A stretch of 64,000 bases of DNA. Source: Bacillota bacterium. GTDB taxonomy: Bacteria; Bacillota; Clostridia; Tissierellales; MES13. Location: positions 62,001-126,000 of the forward strand of contig VENA01000064.1 of the NCBI GenBank assembly GCA_009711785.1, in the 5' to 3' direction. The notes beneath the pieces are model-generated. The model was not told where the DNA came from. It saw nothing but the letters and a program-made list of their open reading frames with translations, and ran no database searches. Positions 1-9,647 of the stretch are shown piece after piece (within the stretch, counting starts at the first letter, position 1; every line of letters begins with the position of its first letter). Both the position numbers and the translations under genes were made by a program.

Positions 1-746
1 GTCGTATCAGCTATTTTTTCAATTTTCTTTACTTCCCAACTCTTAGGCACCATCCCTAACCTTGTCTTCTTAAACTCTTTCGTCTTAACTAACTTTCCAT
101 TTTTAATTGTATATTGTCCTGTCAACAGCTTTTGCATTAACCCTTTTTTTAGTTCTTTTAAATCTTCTATCATGTAATCTACTTCTTCTATATGTTCATC
201 TACTGATGAAAGGATAGAGGCTATTTCCTTTTGTTCTTTAAGTGACGGAACAGGGAATTTATATTCACCTATTTGTTTTAAACTCAAATTTGGTTGAGCA
301 CCTACTGTAGATATTCGCTTTATATATTTTCTGAAATATTCAGTTTCAAACATTCTATTTATATAAGTAATCAAAAATTCGTTTTCTTTTATCCTAATTA
401 TAGCCAAAGCTTGATTTGTATTAGCTGGAAGTATTTCATTACTAACAATTGTACTTTTCCCTAATGAACCTGCAATAGAAACTAATATATCGTTTTCTTT
501 TAATTTTGACCTAGATAATTTTTCATGACATTCTCTTGTAATTTTCAAAAATGATTCACTATTAAGCTTACCATTATCATCTAAATTCTCAATTTTCACA
601 AAGTTTATTCCTTGCTTAACATAATCAAATCCATAAGTTGTTGGAGTAGAACCTTTAGTAATCAGTGTTGAAATTTTATCTAATTGTCTAATCTGCCACT
701 CCTCAGGTATTATTCCTAACTTTGTCTTCTTATATCCTTTTCTCAT
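1..746 (-). CDS. hsdS: Type I restriction-modification specificity subunit HsdS (3' part missing)
   Basis: Target-recognition subunit that gives a type I restriction-modification complex its DNA sequence specificity. The frame opens at the ATG at 746-744 and stays open to the window edge, so about 248 residues are visible and the C-terminal half lies outside. The N-terminus has the usual KKTKLGIIPEEW opening followed by a target-recognition domain (ITKGSTPTTYG). A central conserved helix follows (LKEQKEIASILSSVDEHIE, then LKKGLMQKLLTG). Near the edge a second repeat begins (KKTRLGMVPKSWEV), which fits the two-domain circular layout of the family. An AGGAGG site 8 bases before the ATG overlaps the hsdM stop region, so the two genes are translated together. 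hsdR is presumably further left. Confidence 0.93.
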   Translation of the reverse strand, partial: MRKGYKKTKLGIIPEEWQIRQLDKISTLITKGSTPTTYGFDYVKQGINFVKIENLDDNGKLNSESFLKITRECHEKLSRSKLKENDILVSIAGSLGKSTIVSNEILPANTNQALAIIRIKENEFLITYINRMFETEYFRKYIKRISTVGAQPNLSLKQIGEYKFPVPSLKEQKEIASILSSVDEHIEEVDYMIEDLKELKKGLMQKLLTGQYTIKNGKLVKTKEFKKTRLGMVPKSWEVKKIEKIADT

Positions 747-758
747 ACCACATACCTC

Positions 759-2276
759 CTATATCTTATCGAAGCCAAGTTCTTCTAAAAAATCATTAAT
801 CTTATTTTTAGACCTGGAAAGTTTTTCTTCTCTGTCTGATATTCTTTTTACTACAGATTCAATATCTACTTCTGGTTCAGGTTCTGTGGTATCTACATAA
901 CGGGCTATATTTAAATTATAATCATTTTCTTTAATTTCATCTAAATCTATAACATTAGCATATTTGTCTATCTCTTTATATTTATCATAAGCATCTACTA
1001 TTTTTTCTATGTTTTCATCTGTCAATCTATTTTTATTACCATCCTTCTCATATCCTTTACTAGCCTCTATGAATAATACTTTATCTTTCTTTGCTTCTGG
1101 TTTATTTTTGTTTAAAACAATAACTGCTGCTGGTATACCAGTACCATAAAATAAATTAGAAGGTAATCCTATAACAGCTTCAAACAAATCATCTTGCAGC
1201 ATTTTCTTTCTTATTTTTCCTTCCGCGCCACCTCTAAATAAAACACCATGTGGTACTACTGTAGCCATTTTACCTTTACTATTCATACTAGCTACCATAT
1301 GCATAACAAAAGCAAAATCACCATAGGATTTAGGTGGTACACCATAGTTAAATCTATTATATTGATTAGATTGTGCTATATCCTTTCCCCAATTTTTTAA
1401 AGAAAAAGGAGGATTGGCTATAACTTTATCATAAGTCATTAATGTAGAACCTTCCCTATTTTTAGGGTCTCTTATAGTGTCACCTTTCCATATTGTAGCT
1501 CCTTTAGCATTATGTAATAGCATGTTAAGCTTAGCTATAGCCCATGTAGATAGGTTAATCTCTTGTCCATATAATTGGAGGTTTTTATAATTTCCACCTT
1601 GCTCTTTTACATAATTTATAGAATTTATTAGAAATCCTGCACTACCTACTGTTGGGTCATATATACTTTCTGTTTCTTCTGGCTTTAAAACTCTAACCAT
1701 AACTTCTTTAACTTCTTCTGGAGTATAGAACTCTCCTCCCTTTTTCCCTCCGTCATCTGCAAACATCTTGATAAGATACATATAAGCATCCCCAAGAATA
1801 TCAGGTTTTTCTAAGCCTTCATTAGATAAATCCATACTATCAAATATCTGTAGTAGCTGATTTAATTTACTATCTGGAACTCTTTCCTTATCATTATAAT
1901 TAGCTGTAGTCAAAACACCGATAAGTTCAGAATTCTTAGGTTCATCTTCAATAGATTTAAATGCTTTATCTAACTCTGGTCCTATATTAAAGTTTAGATC
2001 CTTTAATTTAGACCATCTAGCCTGCTCAGGTACAAAAAAAGTATCATATAAAGATGGATCCTCTATTAATGCATCTATTGTTTCAGAATCCATACCCTCA
2101 TTTTTATATTCCTTAATTAATTTTTTTCTCTCTAAATTAAATTGATCATTCATTCTTTTTAAAAACAACAATCCAAATATATAATCTTTATATTCAGCTG
2201 AGGATAACTCCCCTCTCAATACATTGGCACAATCCCATAATTTTTTCTCAAGTGTCTGCAAATCTAATTTTTGCAT
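759..2276 (-). CDS. hsdM: Type I restriction-modification DNA adenine methyltransferase HsdM
   Basis: N6-adenine methyltransferase subunit of a type I system, 505 aa, the usual family length. The N-terminal helical domain (LWDCANVLRGELSSAEYKDYIFGLLFLKR) is typical. It is followed by the SAM-binding region (FYTPEEVKEVMVRVL, then DPTVGSAGFL) and the catalytic NPPF motif at about residue 290. The start ATG is preceded by GGGAGG at a 9-base spacing. hsdS follows directly, with its ribosome binding site overlapping the hsdM stop. The methylase protects host DNA and is needed with HsdR for cleavage. HsdR is not seen upstream; the next upstream genes are parR/parM. Confidence 0.96.
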   Translation of the reverse strand: MQKLDLQTLEKKLWDCANVLRGELSSAEYKDYIFGLLFLKRMNDQFNLERKKLIKEYKNEGMDSETIDALIEDPSLYDTFFVPEQARWSKLKDLNFNIGPELDKAFKSIEDEPKNSELIGVLTTANYNDKERVPDSKLNQLLQIFDSMDLSNEGLEKPDILGDAYMYLIKMFADDGGKKGGEFYTPEEVKEVMVRVLKPEETESIYDPTVGSAGFLINSINYVKEQGGNYKNLQLYGQEINLSTWAIAKLNMLLHNAKGATIWKGDTIRDPKNREGSTLMTYDKVIANPPFSLKNWGKDIAQSNQYNRFNYGVPPKSYGDFAFVMHMVASMNSKGKMATVVPHGVLFRGGAEGKIRKKMLQDDLFEAVIGLPSNLFYGTGIPAAVIVLNKNKPEAKKDKVLFIEASKGYEKDGNKNRLTDENIEKIVDAYDKYKEIDKYANVIDLDEIKENDYNLNIARYVDTTEPEPEVDIESVVKRISDREEKLSRSKNKINDFLEELGFDKI

Positions 2277-2683
2277 TTATTTCATCCTCCCTTATAATAT
2301 CTATATTAAATATTATACATTACTTTATATTTTACTCCACTATATTAACTTCTATAATAAATTGTAATTTTCCTCCATTGTCCATGATACTTATATTACA
2401 AATAATAAGCTATTAGTTTAGAGCAAAATACTGAAAAACTTATTTACTCATATAATATAATTATAGGTATATTTAAAATAATATAGAAAATCCATAAGAA
2501 AAATTAAATTATAGCAAAATAAAGAAAACCTAACCTCTTTAATCTATAAAGAAGCTAGATTTTGTAATTAAGTAGTAAAAATTTAGTAGTTGATAATCTA
2601 AACAGTTATTGTTTTATGTGTATAATTGAATTTCTGTCTATTGATACTAAATCTTCAAAACACTATAATTAAAAGACTAACTT
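2277..2683. other. Intergenic region between parR and hsdM
   Basis: About 400 bases without a supportable gene. It is AT-rich and should contain the hsdM promoter on the minus strand; a TATAAT-like box lies about 50 bases before the start, but I see no convincing -35. It also holds copy A of the 102-bp repeat, listed separately. Confidence 0.6.
2523..2624. repeat. 102-bp repeat, copy A (degenerate hairpin)
   Basis: This segment aligns end to end with 30383-30484 in the same orientation. My hand alignment gives about 84% identity, including the shared blocks TAACCTCTTTAAT, TTTTGTAATTAAGTAGTAAA and AACAGTTATTGTTTTAT. In copy B the first part folds into a perfect 16-bp hairpin; here the right arm has decayed (AAAGAAGCTAG against AAAGAGGTTAG). 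It lies downstream of parR, as copy B lies downstream of a restriction gene, so it may have served as a terminator. Confidence 0.75.
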
Positions 2684-2971
2684 TTAGCTTCCAAAGCCAT
2701 TCATTATATTCATTACTGAATCAAGAGCTTTCTGCGTTAGATCCTCATCAATTTCATGTTCTTCTGTGTTTACTTCTTCTTCTATATAATCTATATTATT
2801 TATATTATCTTTAAGAAATTCTTTTACTATTTCCTCTATATATCTAATATTCTCTCCCTTATCATAAGTAAATCCAGCTATTTCAGTTAACCTTTCTCTT
2901 ACAAAATTAGTATCCATTTCTTTTAACTTGTTATATACTTCTTCAGGTACTCTTATACTAAATGGTTTCAT
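2684..2971 (-). CDS. ParR-like centromere-binding protein
   Basis: A 95-aa protein starting MKPFSIRVPEEVYNKLKEM, which looks like a ribbon-helix-helix DNA-binding segment (strand FSIRVP, then helices). The middle is acidic. The C-terminus is a short amphipathic stretch (LTQKALDSVMNIMNGF), the position where ParR proteins contact ParM filaments. It overlaps the upstream actin-like gene by ATGA, so the two are translationally coupled. By family knowledge ParR binds the centromere repeats and caps ParM filaments. The assignment rests on size, fold pattern and partnership rather than recognised full-length similarity. Confidence 0.75.
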   Translation of the reverse strand: MKPFSIRVPEEVYNKLKEMDTNFVRERLTEIAGFTYDKGENIRYIEEIVKEFLKDNINNIDYIEEEVNTEEHEIDEDLTQKALDSVMNIMNGFGS

Positions 2972-3882
2972 TTTGTTGAACTAAGTCCTGTCTTTTTAGA
3001 GTTATATATCATTTGTGCTATCTTAAAATAACCCTCAGCATTTGCGTATTCTGGATTCCTGATTACTTCTACATCAGTAAAATACTTACTTAATAAATGT
3101 GCTCCCCCACCACATAAGAACATTTTATATGGTTTATTACCCCAAAATTTATTCACTCCATTTTTTATTTTTTTAGCTAACCTTTCATACTCTGGTCCTG
3201 TCGTAATTTTTTCAGCTTCAACTAAAGTTATATCTGTATCTCTACTCAATCTTTTATATATACTATTAATGGCTTCATGAATTCCGTGATTGAGAGTTAC
3301 ACTTTCTTTATCAACAAAACCTAAATTTTCAAACATAGCTAAATTGACTGTTTTAAATCCAATGTCAATAATTCCTACTTTTGATTTCGATAACTCCTTA
3401 TTTTCTTCTTTCCCTTCATTATTCAAAACTTGTGAGAAATAAGCACCCGCTCCTTCTGGAACAACATAAATTTCCTTTATTTTCATCTCTTTTTCTCCAT
3501 ATCCCTTAATGTTAACCTTATAACTTCCTTTAATATATTCTTTAACTTTTTCTTGTTGTTTTCTATAGTCACTAATAGGTGTACCTGTAACTAAGTTTAC
3601 AGATACTCTAGACTTGTCACTTGCTAAAAATACTCCAGTTGCTACTAAAGGAATTGTACTCTCCTTATCTATCTTTTGTTTTTGAAAGCCTCTAGACATT
3701 CCTTCTTTCTCTGCTAAAGTACCAATAAAGTATTCTTTGTCGTTAATAGTTACTATGTATTCCTCTTTTCCATAACTAAAATCTAAAGTATATGCTTCTC
3801 CACAGTATGATTTAAATTTCTCTCTAGTATTATTACTAACTACTTTAACATTACCTCTACCATAGTCAATACCTACATTCAA
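2968..3882 (-). CDS. parM: ParM/Alp-type actin-like ATPase for plasmid segregation
   Basis: A 304-aa actin-fold ATPase. Visible motifs are the N-terminal phosphate-1 loop MNVGIDYGRGNVKVVS, GTPIS at about residue 105, phosphate-2 VGIIDIGFKTVNLAMF at about 170 and the adenosine motif FLCGGGAH near 260. This is the ParM/StbA/Alp7A pattern, not MreB or FtsA. The start is TTG at 3882 with AGGGGG about 8 bases upstream. It heads a two-gene operon with the ParR-like gene, and 11-bp direct repeats lie immediately before it. Such cassettes partition plasmids, so its presence here suggests an integrated plasmid-like element or a domesticated module. Confidence 0.88.
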   Translation of the reverse strand: MNVGIDYGRGNVKVVSNNTREKFKSYCGEAYTLDFSYGKEEYIVTINDKEYFIGTLAEKEGMSRGFQKQKIDKESTIPLVATGVFLASDKSRVSVNLVTGTPISDYRKQQEKVKEYIKGSYKVNIKGYGEKEMKIKEIYVVPEGAGAYFSQVLNNEGKEENKELSKSKVGIIDIGFKTVNLAMFENLGFVDKESVTLNHGIHEAINSIYKRLSRDTDITLVEAEKITTGPEYERLAKKIKNGVNKFWGNKPYKMFLCGGGAHLLSKYFTDVEVIRNPEYANAEGYFKIAQMIYNSKKTGLSSTK

Positions 3883-3898
3883 GCTATTTCCCCCTTCT

Positions 3899-3926
3899 GT
3901 TTACTATTTGTTTACAAACCGTTTAC
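3899..3926. repeat. Three 11-bp-spaced GTTTAC iterons before parM (parC-like centromere/operator)
   Basis: GTTTAC occurs at 3899-3904, 3910-3915 and 3921-3926, exactly 11 bases apart, on the same helical face. The block ends 17 bases before the parM start codon. ParM/ParR systems use arrays of short repeats of about 11 bp next to the operon as both centromere and autorepressor site. On the minus strand the unit reads GTAAAC. I saw no fourth perfect copy. Confidence 0.72.
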
Positions 3927-4227
3927 TGTAATGTATATGTAAGAAGAAACTAGTTTTTGCTTGTACATATTCATTTTTATAAGTTATTTCAAAATATAAA
4001 AAAGTAATATGTTGATTTCAAGAATTAACAAATATCACTATATAGAAAATATTAATATATCTCGTAGTTTCTACTTCACCTCTATTTAATATTTTATACA
4101 ATTAAAAGAAGAGACCCTACAGTCTCTCCAATTACATTCTATAGTATCAATTATTTATTTATTTTTCTGTAAAGCACTAGACTAGATTAAATAAAATCAT
4201 CTTTTATTCTTTAATTTAACTATTCTA
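3927..4227. other. Intergenic region between zorD and parM
   Basis: AT-rich spacer. It holds the weak terminator at 4110-4127 and otherwise the presumed parM promoter on the minus strand. I see no gene in it. Confidence 0.5.
4110..4127 (-). terminator. Probable terminator of the Zorya operon
   Basis: AGAGAC at 4110-4115 pairs with GTCTCT at 4122-4127 (loop of 6). On the minus strand it is followed by a T-rich run (TTCTTTTAATT). It lies about 100 bases beyond the zorD stop. The stem is short, so confidence is moderate. Confidence 0.5.
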
Positions 4228-7200
4228 CTATATTCCGATACTATTAACATTCATAAGTTCAAGTTTTAATTTTTCAAAAGAGTTTCTTTCATTATTCTTT
4301 ATGTCTACTTCGTCCTTATATATTTTAAAAGTATCTAACATATCTTCTAAACAACTACCATCTATAATTTCTATTTCTTCATGATTTTTAATTTTTTCTG
4401 GGATTTTATTTGTATTTGTAACGACCATTAGTCTATAATCAGATTTAATATTCCTTCTATATACATTCCTTGCATACAATAAATCCTTAATTGTATTTAT
4501 ACTGTTTAATTTCTTTACCTTTTTACATTGTACTAAGATTATTTCATTATCCTTTACACATACTACATCTACACCATTATCGTTCGAGCGTGTAGTTAAA
4601 TAAGTTGTATAACCTTTATTTTTAAACAGTACTGCTGTTAACGCTTCAAATTCATATTCATCAATTATGTCATCTTTAATGTCTTTAAATTGAATTATAT
4701 TTTTTTCTTTTTTCTCTTTTTTACCAAGCTTTAAAAATTCTCTTTGACTAATTTCACCATTTTCAGCTGCTAGGAAGAAATTCAATAGCATATTCTTCTT
4801 TCTAGCTAATAAAATATTTAGTTTTTCTTCTGGTGACAAGTTTTCTGATTTAACTTCCATATTTTCATTTACATATTCTTTTGAATTACTATATTCATAT
4901 ACTTTTTCTTCTGTAAACGATAACATAGGATAATGAACTGTAACATCCTTATCTTGGCCTATTCTATATGCTCTATCTGTTGCTTGATCTTCTTTAGCCG
5001 GATTCCACATCCTCATATAATGAATAACATGATTAGCTTCAGTAAGTGTAAGACCAAATCCTGCAACATCAGGCGATAATATTATTACATTAAAGCCATT
5101 CTTTTCTTTGAAATTATCTATTAATTCTGTTCTTGTATTTAAATTTGTTACTTTCCCATTTACTATATTCACTTTCATATTAAACCAGTAATCTATACAC
5201 TTATAAATTAAGTGCTGCATTTTTATCGATCTAGCAAATATAATTGCTTTCTCTCTACTTTTTTTTATTTCATCTAATATTTCACGCAATATATTTATTT
5301 TACTAGATCTATGTACTAATTTCTCTACATCTATATTTAAAATATCAATATCTGATAAAAGATCGATATGAGAAGATACAAAAAGCATTTTCTGTATCAA
5401 TGCTAAAGGACTACTTTCAGTCCCCATGAGTCTATCTATATATTCACTTTCTTTTTCATTAGCAATTCGTTTATAAATTTTTATTGTTTTATTTGGTAAT
5501 GCTTTAGGCAATATATCCTTTTCTCTTCTAATATAAAAATCTTGAATTTTCTGATAGATATCATCATTAATGTTCTTTAATTCATCATCCGATGCATCTT
5601 TTGATTTCTTTATATAAGCTGTTTTAAACTCTTTTAATGAACTCAATAATCCTGGTTTACTATAATCAACTAAATTCCATAAATCAATTAAAGTATTCTC
5701 TATCGGTGTAGCACTACATATAATTTTGAAATTTGCATTTTGACCTTTAGCTGCAACAGTTACTTTTGTAAGTGGATTTTTTATCTTCTGTGCCTCATCG
5801 CAAATCATTACACTCCAGTTGATTCTTCCTAATCTAGAGCCATTCATTCTTAGAGAAGAGTAGGTAGTAAAAACAACATCTGCGCTTTTTAGCTTTTCTA
5901 TCTCTTCTTTAGAGATTTTTCCTTTTATTTTTTTAGTTTCAAATGCTCCATTAATAAAAAACTTTTGAATCTCACCATGTCCATTTGAATTATCCCAATT
6001 ATTTAATAAGCTTGTTGGGGCCACTATTAAAGATGGTGTTAGTTCATTTCTTTCTTTTAACCAAGCTAAGAAGCTTAATAGCTGTAATGTTTTACCTAAG
6101 CCCATATCATCACAAAGTAAAAAACCATTCACATTATTTGTTAAATATAAATTTTGCAACTTATTTAGTGCTTCAATTTGATAATCGAAAAGTCTGATGT
6201 TTGTTTTTAACAAACTGGGGATTTCTACTTTAGATTTAACAAATTTTTTGTCATTATTCAATTCACTTTCTTCGTACTCTTTTTTATCTATATTTTCCTT
6301 TATCAATAATTCTTCTTGTTTGCACTTTTTATTTTGTTCTTTCTTTTTTTCATTATTTTCTAATTCATTAAGTCTTTCTTTGAAAATAGCTTTATCATAT
6401 TTCTCTACATATTTACCATTAACTTTTATGTATCTACTCTCTTCATTATCGTAATCCTCTAAAATTTTCTTAATAGCTTTTTTACTACTAATTTCCATTA
6501 GACTTACAATTGAGTTTTTAATTTTTATAATTTCATTTTTAATCTGTTCTTTATTTAATGTTGTTTTCACCCTTCTTCCATCTTCTGTATTAAACTTAAG
6601 TTCTGTTTTATCTTGACCTTTTTTATTCATCTCTAGTAACTTATTCTCTAAATCATCTAAATTTTCAGGCTTTAATGTTATTTTCTCGCTTCCACATAAA
6701 AGATAAGGAGCGTCTATTTCTTTATCAATCCATTTAAGATCGTTTGTTTTTGACATTGCTGGATAACTTCTATACTGTAAATATCCTAACCCAATAACTC
6801 TTGGGCCAAATATTGAGAGGTCAATGTTTTCATCTTCGAAAATTTCATTATCCCCCGATAATATGTCTAGCCTATCCTGACCTGTTACTTTTCTATTCTT
6901 TTTAATAGTTCTTATTGTATTTTTGTTTTTCATAACAAATTTGACTTTTTTTCCATCTACTGTTGTACTATAAAAATCTTTCACATCACTATGGCTATCT
7001 AATTTGTCTAGAATCTCATTATTAACTATATTATCATCAGAGAAAACTGGAAAAATTTCGAGAGTATCCCCATCATCTTCTAAATCTATTTTTACATTAT
7101 CAATTATTACTGGTTTTTCTTCATCACTAAGTCTTTTATTTAAGATAAGGTTTGCTCTATCTGAATAATCTTTTATAATTCCTAGCATTTCAAATTGTGA

Positions 7201-7695
7201 TGCAGTATTATTTCTTTTTTCGATGTTACTATTATAGTCATTTAATTGTTTTACAAAAGTATAGATATCAGGTGGTATTATTTTTTTATCTCCAGTTAAA
7301 AAGCATTCAATTATATTTCCCTGCTTTTGTTCATATTCTCCATTATAAGCTTCAAATCTATATGCAAACTGTACCTCTTCATTTTGAACGAAATTATTAA
7401 TATTTTCTATTCTTATAAAACCTTTAAATATTTCCGGCAAATTAAACTTTTTATAACTTTCTATTTCAATATTATTCTCATCATAGTAAAGATCATATAT
7501 ATCTTCATATTTCAAATATAGTTTATTATCTTTTAATTGAATATTATGTAAATTTACTAAATCTATGATATCTTCATCTTCATCTATTTCTATACTTGGA
7601 GTAATACTTAAATATTCCTTCTTATAGTCAATTTCAAATGTAATATTCTCTTGATTTTGTTTTAGTATATTGGTTAACTTTTTTAAAAATCCCAT
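4228..7695 (-). CDS. zorD: ZorD: SNF2-family helicase with C-terminal Mrr-like nuclease (Zorya type I)
   Basis: Effector of the Zorya anti-phage system, about 1155 aa. A long N-terminal region precedes an SNF2 core with Walker A DMGLGKT near residue 535 and the DEAQ box (MICDEAQKIKNP) near 636. The helicase C lobe carries GFGLTLTEANHVIHY and ATDRAYRIGQ. After about residue 1000 there is a restriction-endonuclease-like domain (EFEALTAVLFKNKGY, NGVDVV, ILVQCKK) of the Mrr type with D and QxK catalytic residues. An upstream in-frame GTG exists at 7704, but the ATG at 7695 is preferred: it overlaps the zorC stop as TAATG and has AGGTGG just before it. It is last in a four-gene operon; Zorya models have ZorD acting on invading DNA once ZorAB is triggered. 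Confidence 0.93.
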   Translation of the reverse strand: MGFLKKLTNILKQNQENITFEIDYKKEYLSITPSIEIDEDEDIIDLVNLHNIQLKDNKLYLKYEDIYDLYYDENNIEIESYKKFNLPEIFKGFIRIENINNFVQNEEVQFAYRFEAYNGEYEQKQGNIIECFLTGDKKIIPPDIYTFVKQLNDYNSNIEKRNNTASQFEMLGIIKDYSDRANLILNKRLSDEEKPVIIDNVKIDLEDDGDTLEIFPVFSDDNIVNNEILDKLDSHSDVKDFYSTTVDGKKVKFVMKNKNTIRTIKKNRKVTGQDRLDILSGDNEIFEDENIDLSIFGPRVIGLGYLQYRSYPAMSKTNDLKWIDKEIDAPYLLCGSEKITLKPENLDDLENKLLEMNKKGQDKTELKFNTEDGRRVKTTLNKEQIKNEIIKIKNSIVSLMEISSKKAIKKILEDYDNEESRYIKVNGKYVEKYDKAIFKERLNELENNEKKKEQNKKCKQEELLIKENIDKKEYEESELNNDKKFVKSKVEIPSLLKTNIRLFDYQIEALNKLQNLYLTNNVNGFLLCDDMGLGKTLQLLSFLAWLKERNELTPSLIVAPTSLLNNWDNSNGHGEIQKFFINGAFETKKIKGKISKEEIEKLKSADVVFTTYSSLRMNGSRLGRINWSVMICDEAQKIKNPLTKVTVAAKGQNANFKIICSATPIENTLIDLWNLVDYSKPGLLSSLKEFKTAYIKKSKDASDDELKNINDDIYQKIQDFYIRREKDILPKALPNKTIKIYKRIANEKESEYIDRLMGTESSPLALIQKMLFVSSHIDLLSDIDILNIDVEKLVHRSSKINILREILDEIKKSREKAIIFARSIKMQHLIYKCIDYWFNMKVNIVNGKVTNLNTRTELIDNFKEKNGFNVIILSPDVAGFGLTLTEANHVIHYMRMWNPAKEDQATDRAYRIGQDKDVTVHYPMLSFTEEKVYEYSNSKEYVNENMEVKSENLSPEEKLNILLARKKNMLLNFFLAAENGEISQREFLKLGKKEKKEKNIIQFKDIKDDIIDEYEFEALTAVLFKNKGYTTYLTTRSNDNGVDVVCVKDNEIILVQCKKVKKLNSINTIKDLLYARNVYRRNIKSDYRLMVVTNTNKIPEKIKNHEEIEIIDGSCLEDMLDTFKIYKDEVDIKNNERNSFEKLKLELMNVNSIGI

Positions 7696-8891
7696 TATGA
7701 CCACCTACTTTTTCTGTAACCTAAATTTTCAATAATATAATCAAATCGATATTCCCATCTACCTCTATGATCTTTTTTATCATATCCTTGTTTTAGAAAA
7801 TTTATTTTTTTTGTTTTGCTCAAATTTGAACTGTTTATCTTTGAGTTAATCTCATTAATATTTAATTCTCTTTTATCATAGTAATAACAAGCTCCAATCT
7901 TTGCAAATTCTACAAATAAATGATTTTTAAACTCCATCACTAATGCCTTAGAAGCTTTTTCAAAATATTCAATTCTATATATATTATTTATATATTGCTT
8001 CCAAAATCTTTTTCTTCTTTTATCCCCACCAACAATTTTTTCAAAAAATTTCTCAATATTTTTATCTATATTCCATCTTCTAAATATTTCTTTTACATCT
8101 TCTAAACCTCTCCATTTTACATTTGCAGGGTCATATGGATCTCCTAGTTGCTCATATATAAATCTAAACCATCTTTCGGGATATTCACTAACATTTATTT
8201 CGTCTTCATATAATAATAATATTTTTTTAAATATTTTCTTTCTTAAATCAAGTTTCATAACTTTTATTGTCTTTTTATGGAATGTCCAAAGATTCTCATC
8301 TAAATAGTTATAATATATAAATTCTATAATACATTCACTATAAATTTCATCAGTCGGTTTAATTAAAAGTTTTTCGCAAATAGTATCAATTTCCCTTTTA
8401 TTATCAATAATAAATTTTTCTTTTGCATTTTTAATAAATTCAGATGAGGTCGTGCTCTTATTAAATAGATTAAGTATATCTTCATATCTTTCTTTCCTTC
8501 TAGTTATAGCTTTTCCAAATTTCTTTACTAGTTCATAAACCTTTCCTTTGTTTTTATTTCCATTATATAAATAATTTAGAAGTGGTCTTATAAAATAATT
8601 TTTGTTTCTTATATCTTTTGCGCGAACTTCTAATAGTTTATAATACTTATCAAACAGTCCTAAGTTTTCTAATGTTATAAGGTTATTTGATAATATTTTT
8701 ATATCTCTTTTCGACAAATCTTTTATATTATTTGATTCTTTTAATTTTAATAAAGCTTCTTTATATCTTTCATTATTAACATTATAAGTATAATTTGCAT
8801 TATATAAATGTGACTTTTTTATTTTTTTTATACTTATATCTATAAATTGAGGGATATAGTCATCAAAATTAGGAAGTACATATCTATTCAT
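7695..8891 (-). CDS. zorC: ZorC-like protein (EH_Signature family expected)
   Basis: A 398-aa, basic, mostly helical protein with no membrane segment and no catalytic motif that I recognise. I assign it as ZorC by position: it lies between zorB (8-bp overlap) and zorD (TAATG overlap), the gene order of type I Zorya, whose third gene encodes an EH_Signature protein. The basic, Trp-rich C-terminal part (LGDPYDPANVKWRGLEDVKEIFRRW and RRKRFWKQY, read as two segments) would suit nucleic-acid contact. It seems shorter than the ZorC proteins I recall, so a trimmed N-terminal part is possible. The ATG at 8891 has GGGG at suitable spacing. Confidence 0.8.
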   Translation of the reverse strand: MNRYVLPNFDDYIPQFIDISIKKIKKSHLYNANYTYNVNNERYKEALLKLKESNNIKDLSKRDIKILSNNLITLENLGLFDKYYKLLEVRAKDIRNKNYFIRPLLNYLYNGNKNKGKVYELVKKFGKAITRRKERYEDILNLFNKSTTSSEFIKNAKEKFIIDNKREIDTICEKLLIKPTDEIYSECIIEFIYYNYLDENLWTFHKKTIKVMKLDLRKKIFKKILLLYEDEINVSEYPERWFRFIYEQLGDPYDPANVKWRGLEDVKEIFRRWNIDKNIEKFFEKIVGGDKRRKRFWKQYINNIYRIEYFEKASKALVMEFKNHLFVEFAKIGACYYYDKRELNINEINSKINSSNLSKTKKINFLKQGYDKKDHRGRWEYRFDYIIENLGYRKSRWS

Positions 8892-9627
8892 TGTTTATTT
8901 CCCCTTTTTCTAGCTGTTTCTTTATTTCTAACAGTGTTTCCTCTTCTTTTAGCTTAAATTTAAACTCCACTCTTCTACTACTCTCTCTATCTACTTTTCC
9001 ATCTTTATAAATTAAGTTTGAATAACTTTTCCCGTTCGCTGTTAAATATTTTTTTAATAGGTCTTTATTTTGATACTTAAATTCCTTACTAATTAAATAT
9101 TTTACAACATTAAATGCCCGGTCTTGACTTAATTTAAGATTATATATATATGTACTCACATCATCTGTATGTCCTTCAATAATAATCTCTCCCAATTCCT
9201 GTCTTATCTCTTCATTTTCTAATAAAATTCTTAAATAAACCGGAATAAATTCTTGAAGAAAGACTTTACCATCAGGTTTAATGGTACTTTTTGATGTATC
9301 GAATAAAATGCCTTCTCTTAATTTAATTGCTCCTGTATTTTCATCTATAACTATATCTATTTCTTCTTTTTCAAATTCTTCCTTAAGTAAAGCAATAATT
9401 TTCAACTTTGTACTACTTAACTCAATAACTTTTTGTTTAGTTTGTTTTAACTCATCTTGTATTTTATTTAATTCATGGGTTGCTACTTCTTTTTTTTCTA
9501 TTTCCCCTTGATAATCCAGCATTTTAAAAATAAAGAGAAGAATAAATATAATTAATACTCCTGCCATTAAATCACTTATAGAAATCCAAAAACTATTTTC
9601 CTCTTTGTAAATTGGTTTCTTACCCAT
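8884..9627 (-). CDS. zorB: ZorB: MotB/OmpA-like stator subunit with peptidoglycan-binding domain
   Basis: A 247-aa single-pass membrane protein. Residues 13-36 form the transmembrane helix with an aspartate near its start (ISDLMAGVLIIFILLF), the expected proton-carrying residue of MotB-type stators. A coiled-coil linker follows, then an OmpA-like domain from about residue 95 (LREGILFD, IIIEGHTDD, LSQDRAFNVVKYL, SRRVEFKF) that would bind peptidoglycan. AGGAG precedes the ATG. It sits 20 bases after zorA and overlaps zorC by 8 bases. In Zorya it forms with ZorA a membrane motor that senses phage invasion of the envelope. Confidence 0.94.
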   Translation of the reverse strand: MGKKPIYKEENSFWISISDLMAGVLIIFILLFIFKMLDYQGEIEKKEVATHELNKIQDELKQTKQKVIELSSTKLKIIALLKEEFEKEEIDIVIDENTGAIKLREGILFDTSKSTIKPDGKVFLQEFIPVYLRILLENEEIRQELGEIIIEGHTDDVSTYIYNLKLSQDRAFNVVKYLISKEFKYQNKDLLKKYLTANGKSYSNLIYKDGKVDRESSRRVEFKFKLKEEETLLEIKKQLEKGEINNE

Positions 9628-9647
9628 TTAACCACTCCTGATATGCT

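Noticed and set aside
2968..3882. MreB, FtsA or Hsp70 assignment for the actin-like gene
   Set aside because: Length, the DIGFKTVN phosphate-2 motif and the coupled RHH-type partner fit ParM/Alp proteins.
5985..6454. Plus-strand open frames antisense to zorD
   Set aside because: Phe/Leu/Ser-rich shadow frames of a Lys/Glu-rich gene, with no ribosome binding site or recognisable domain.
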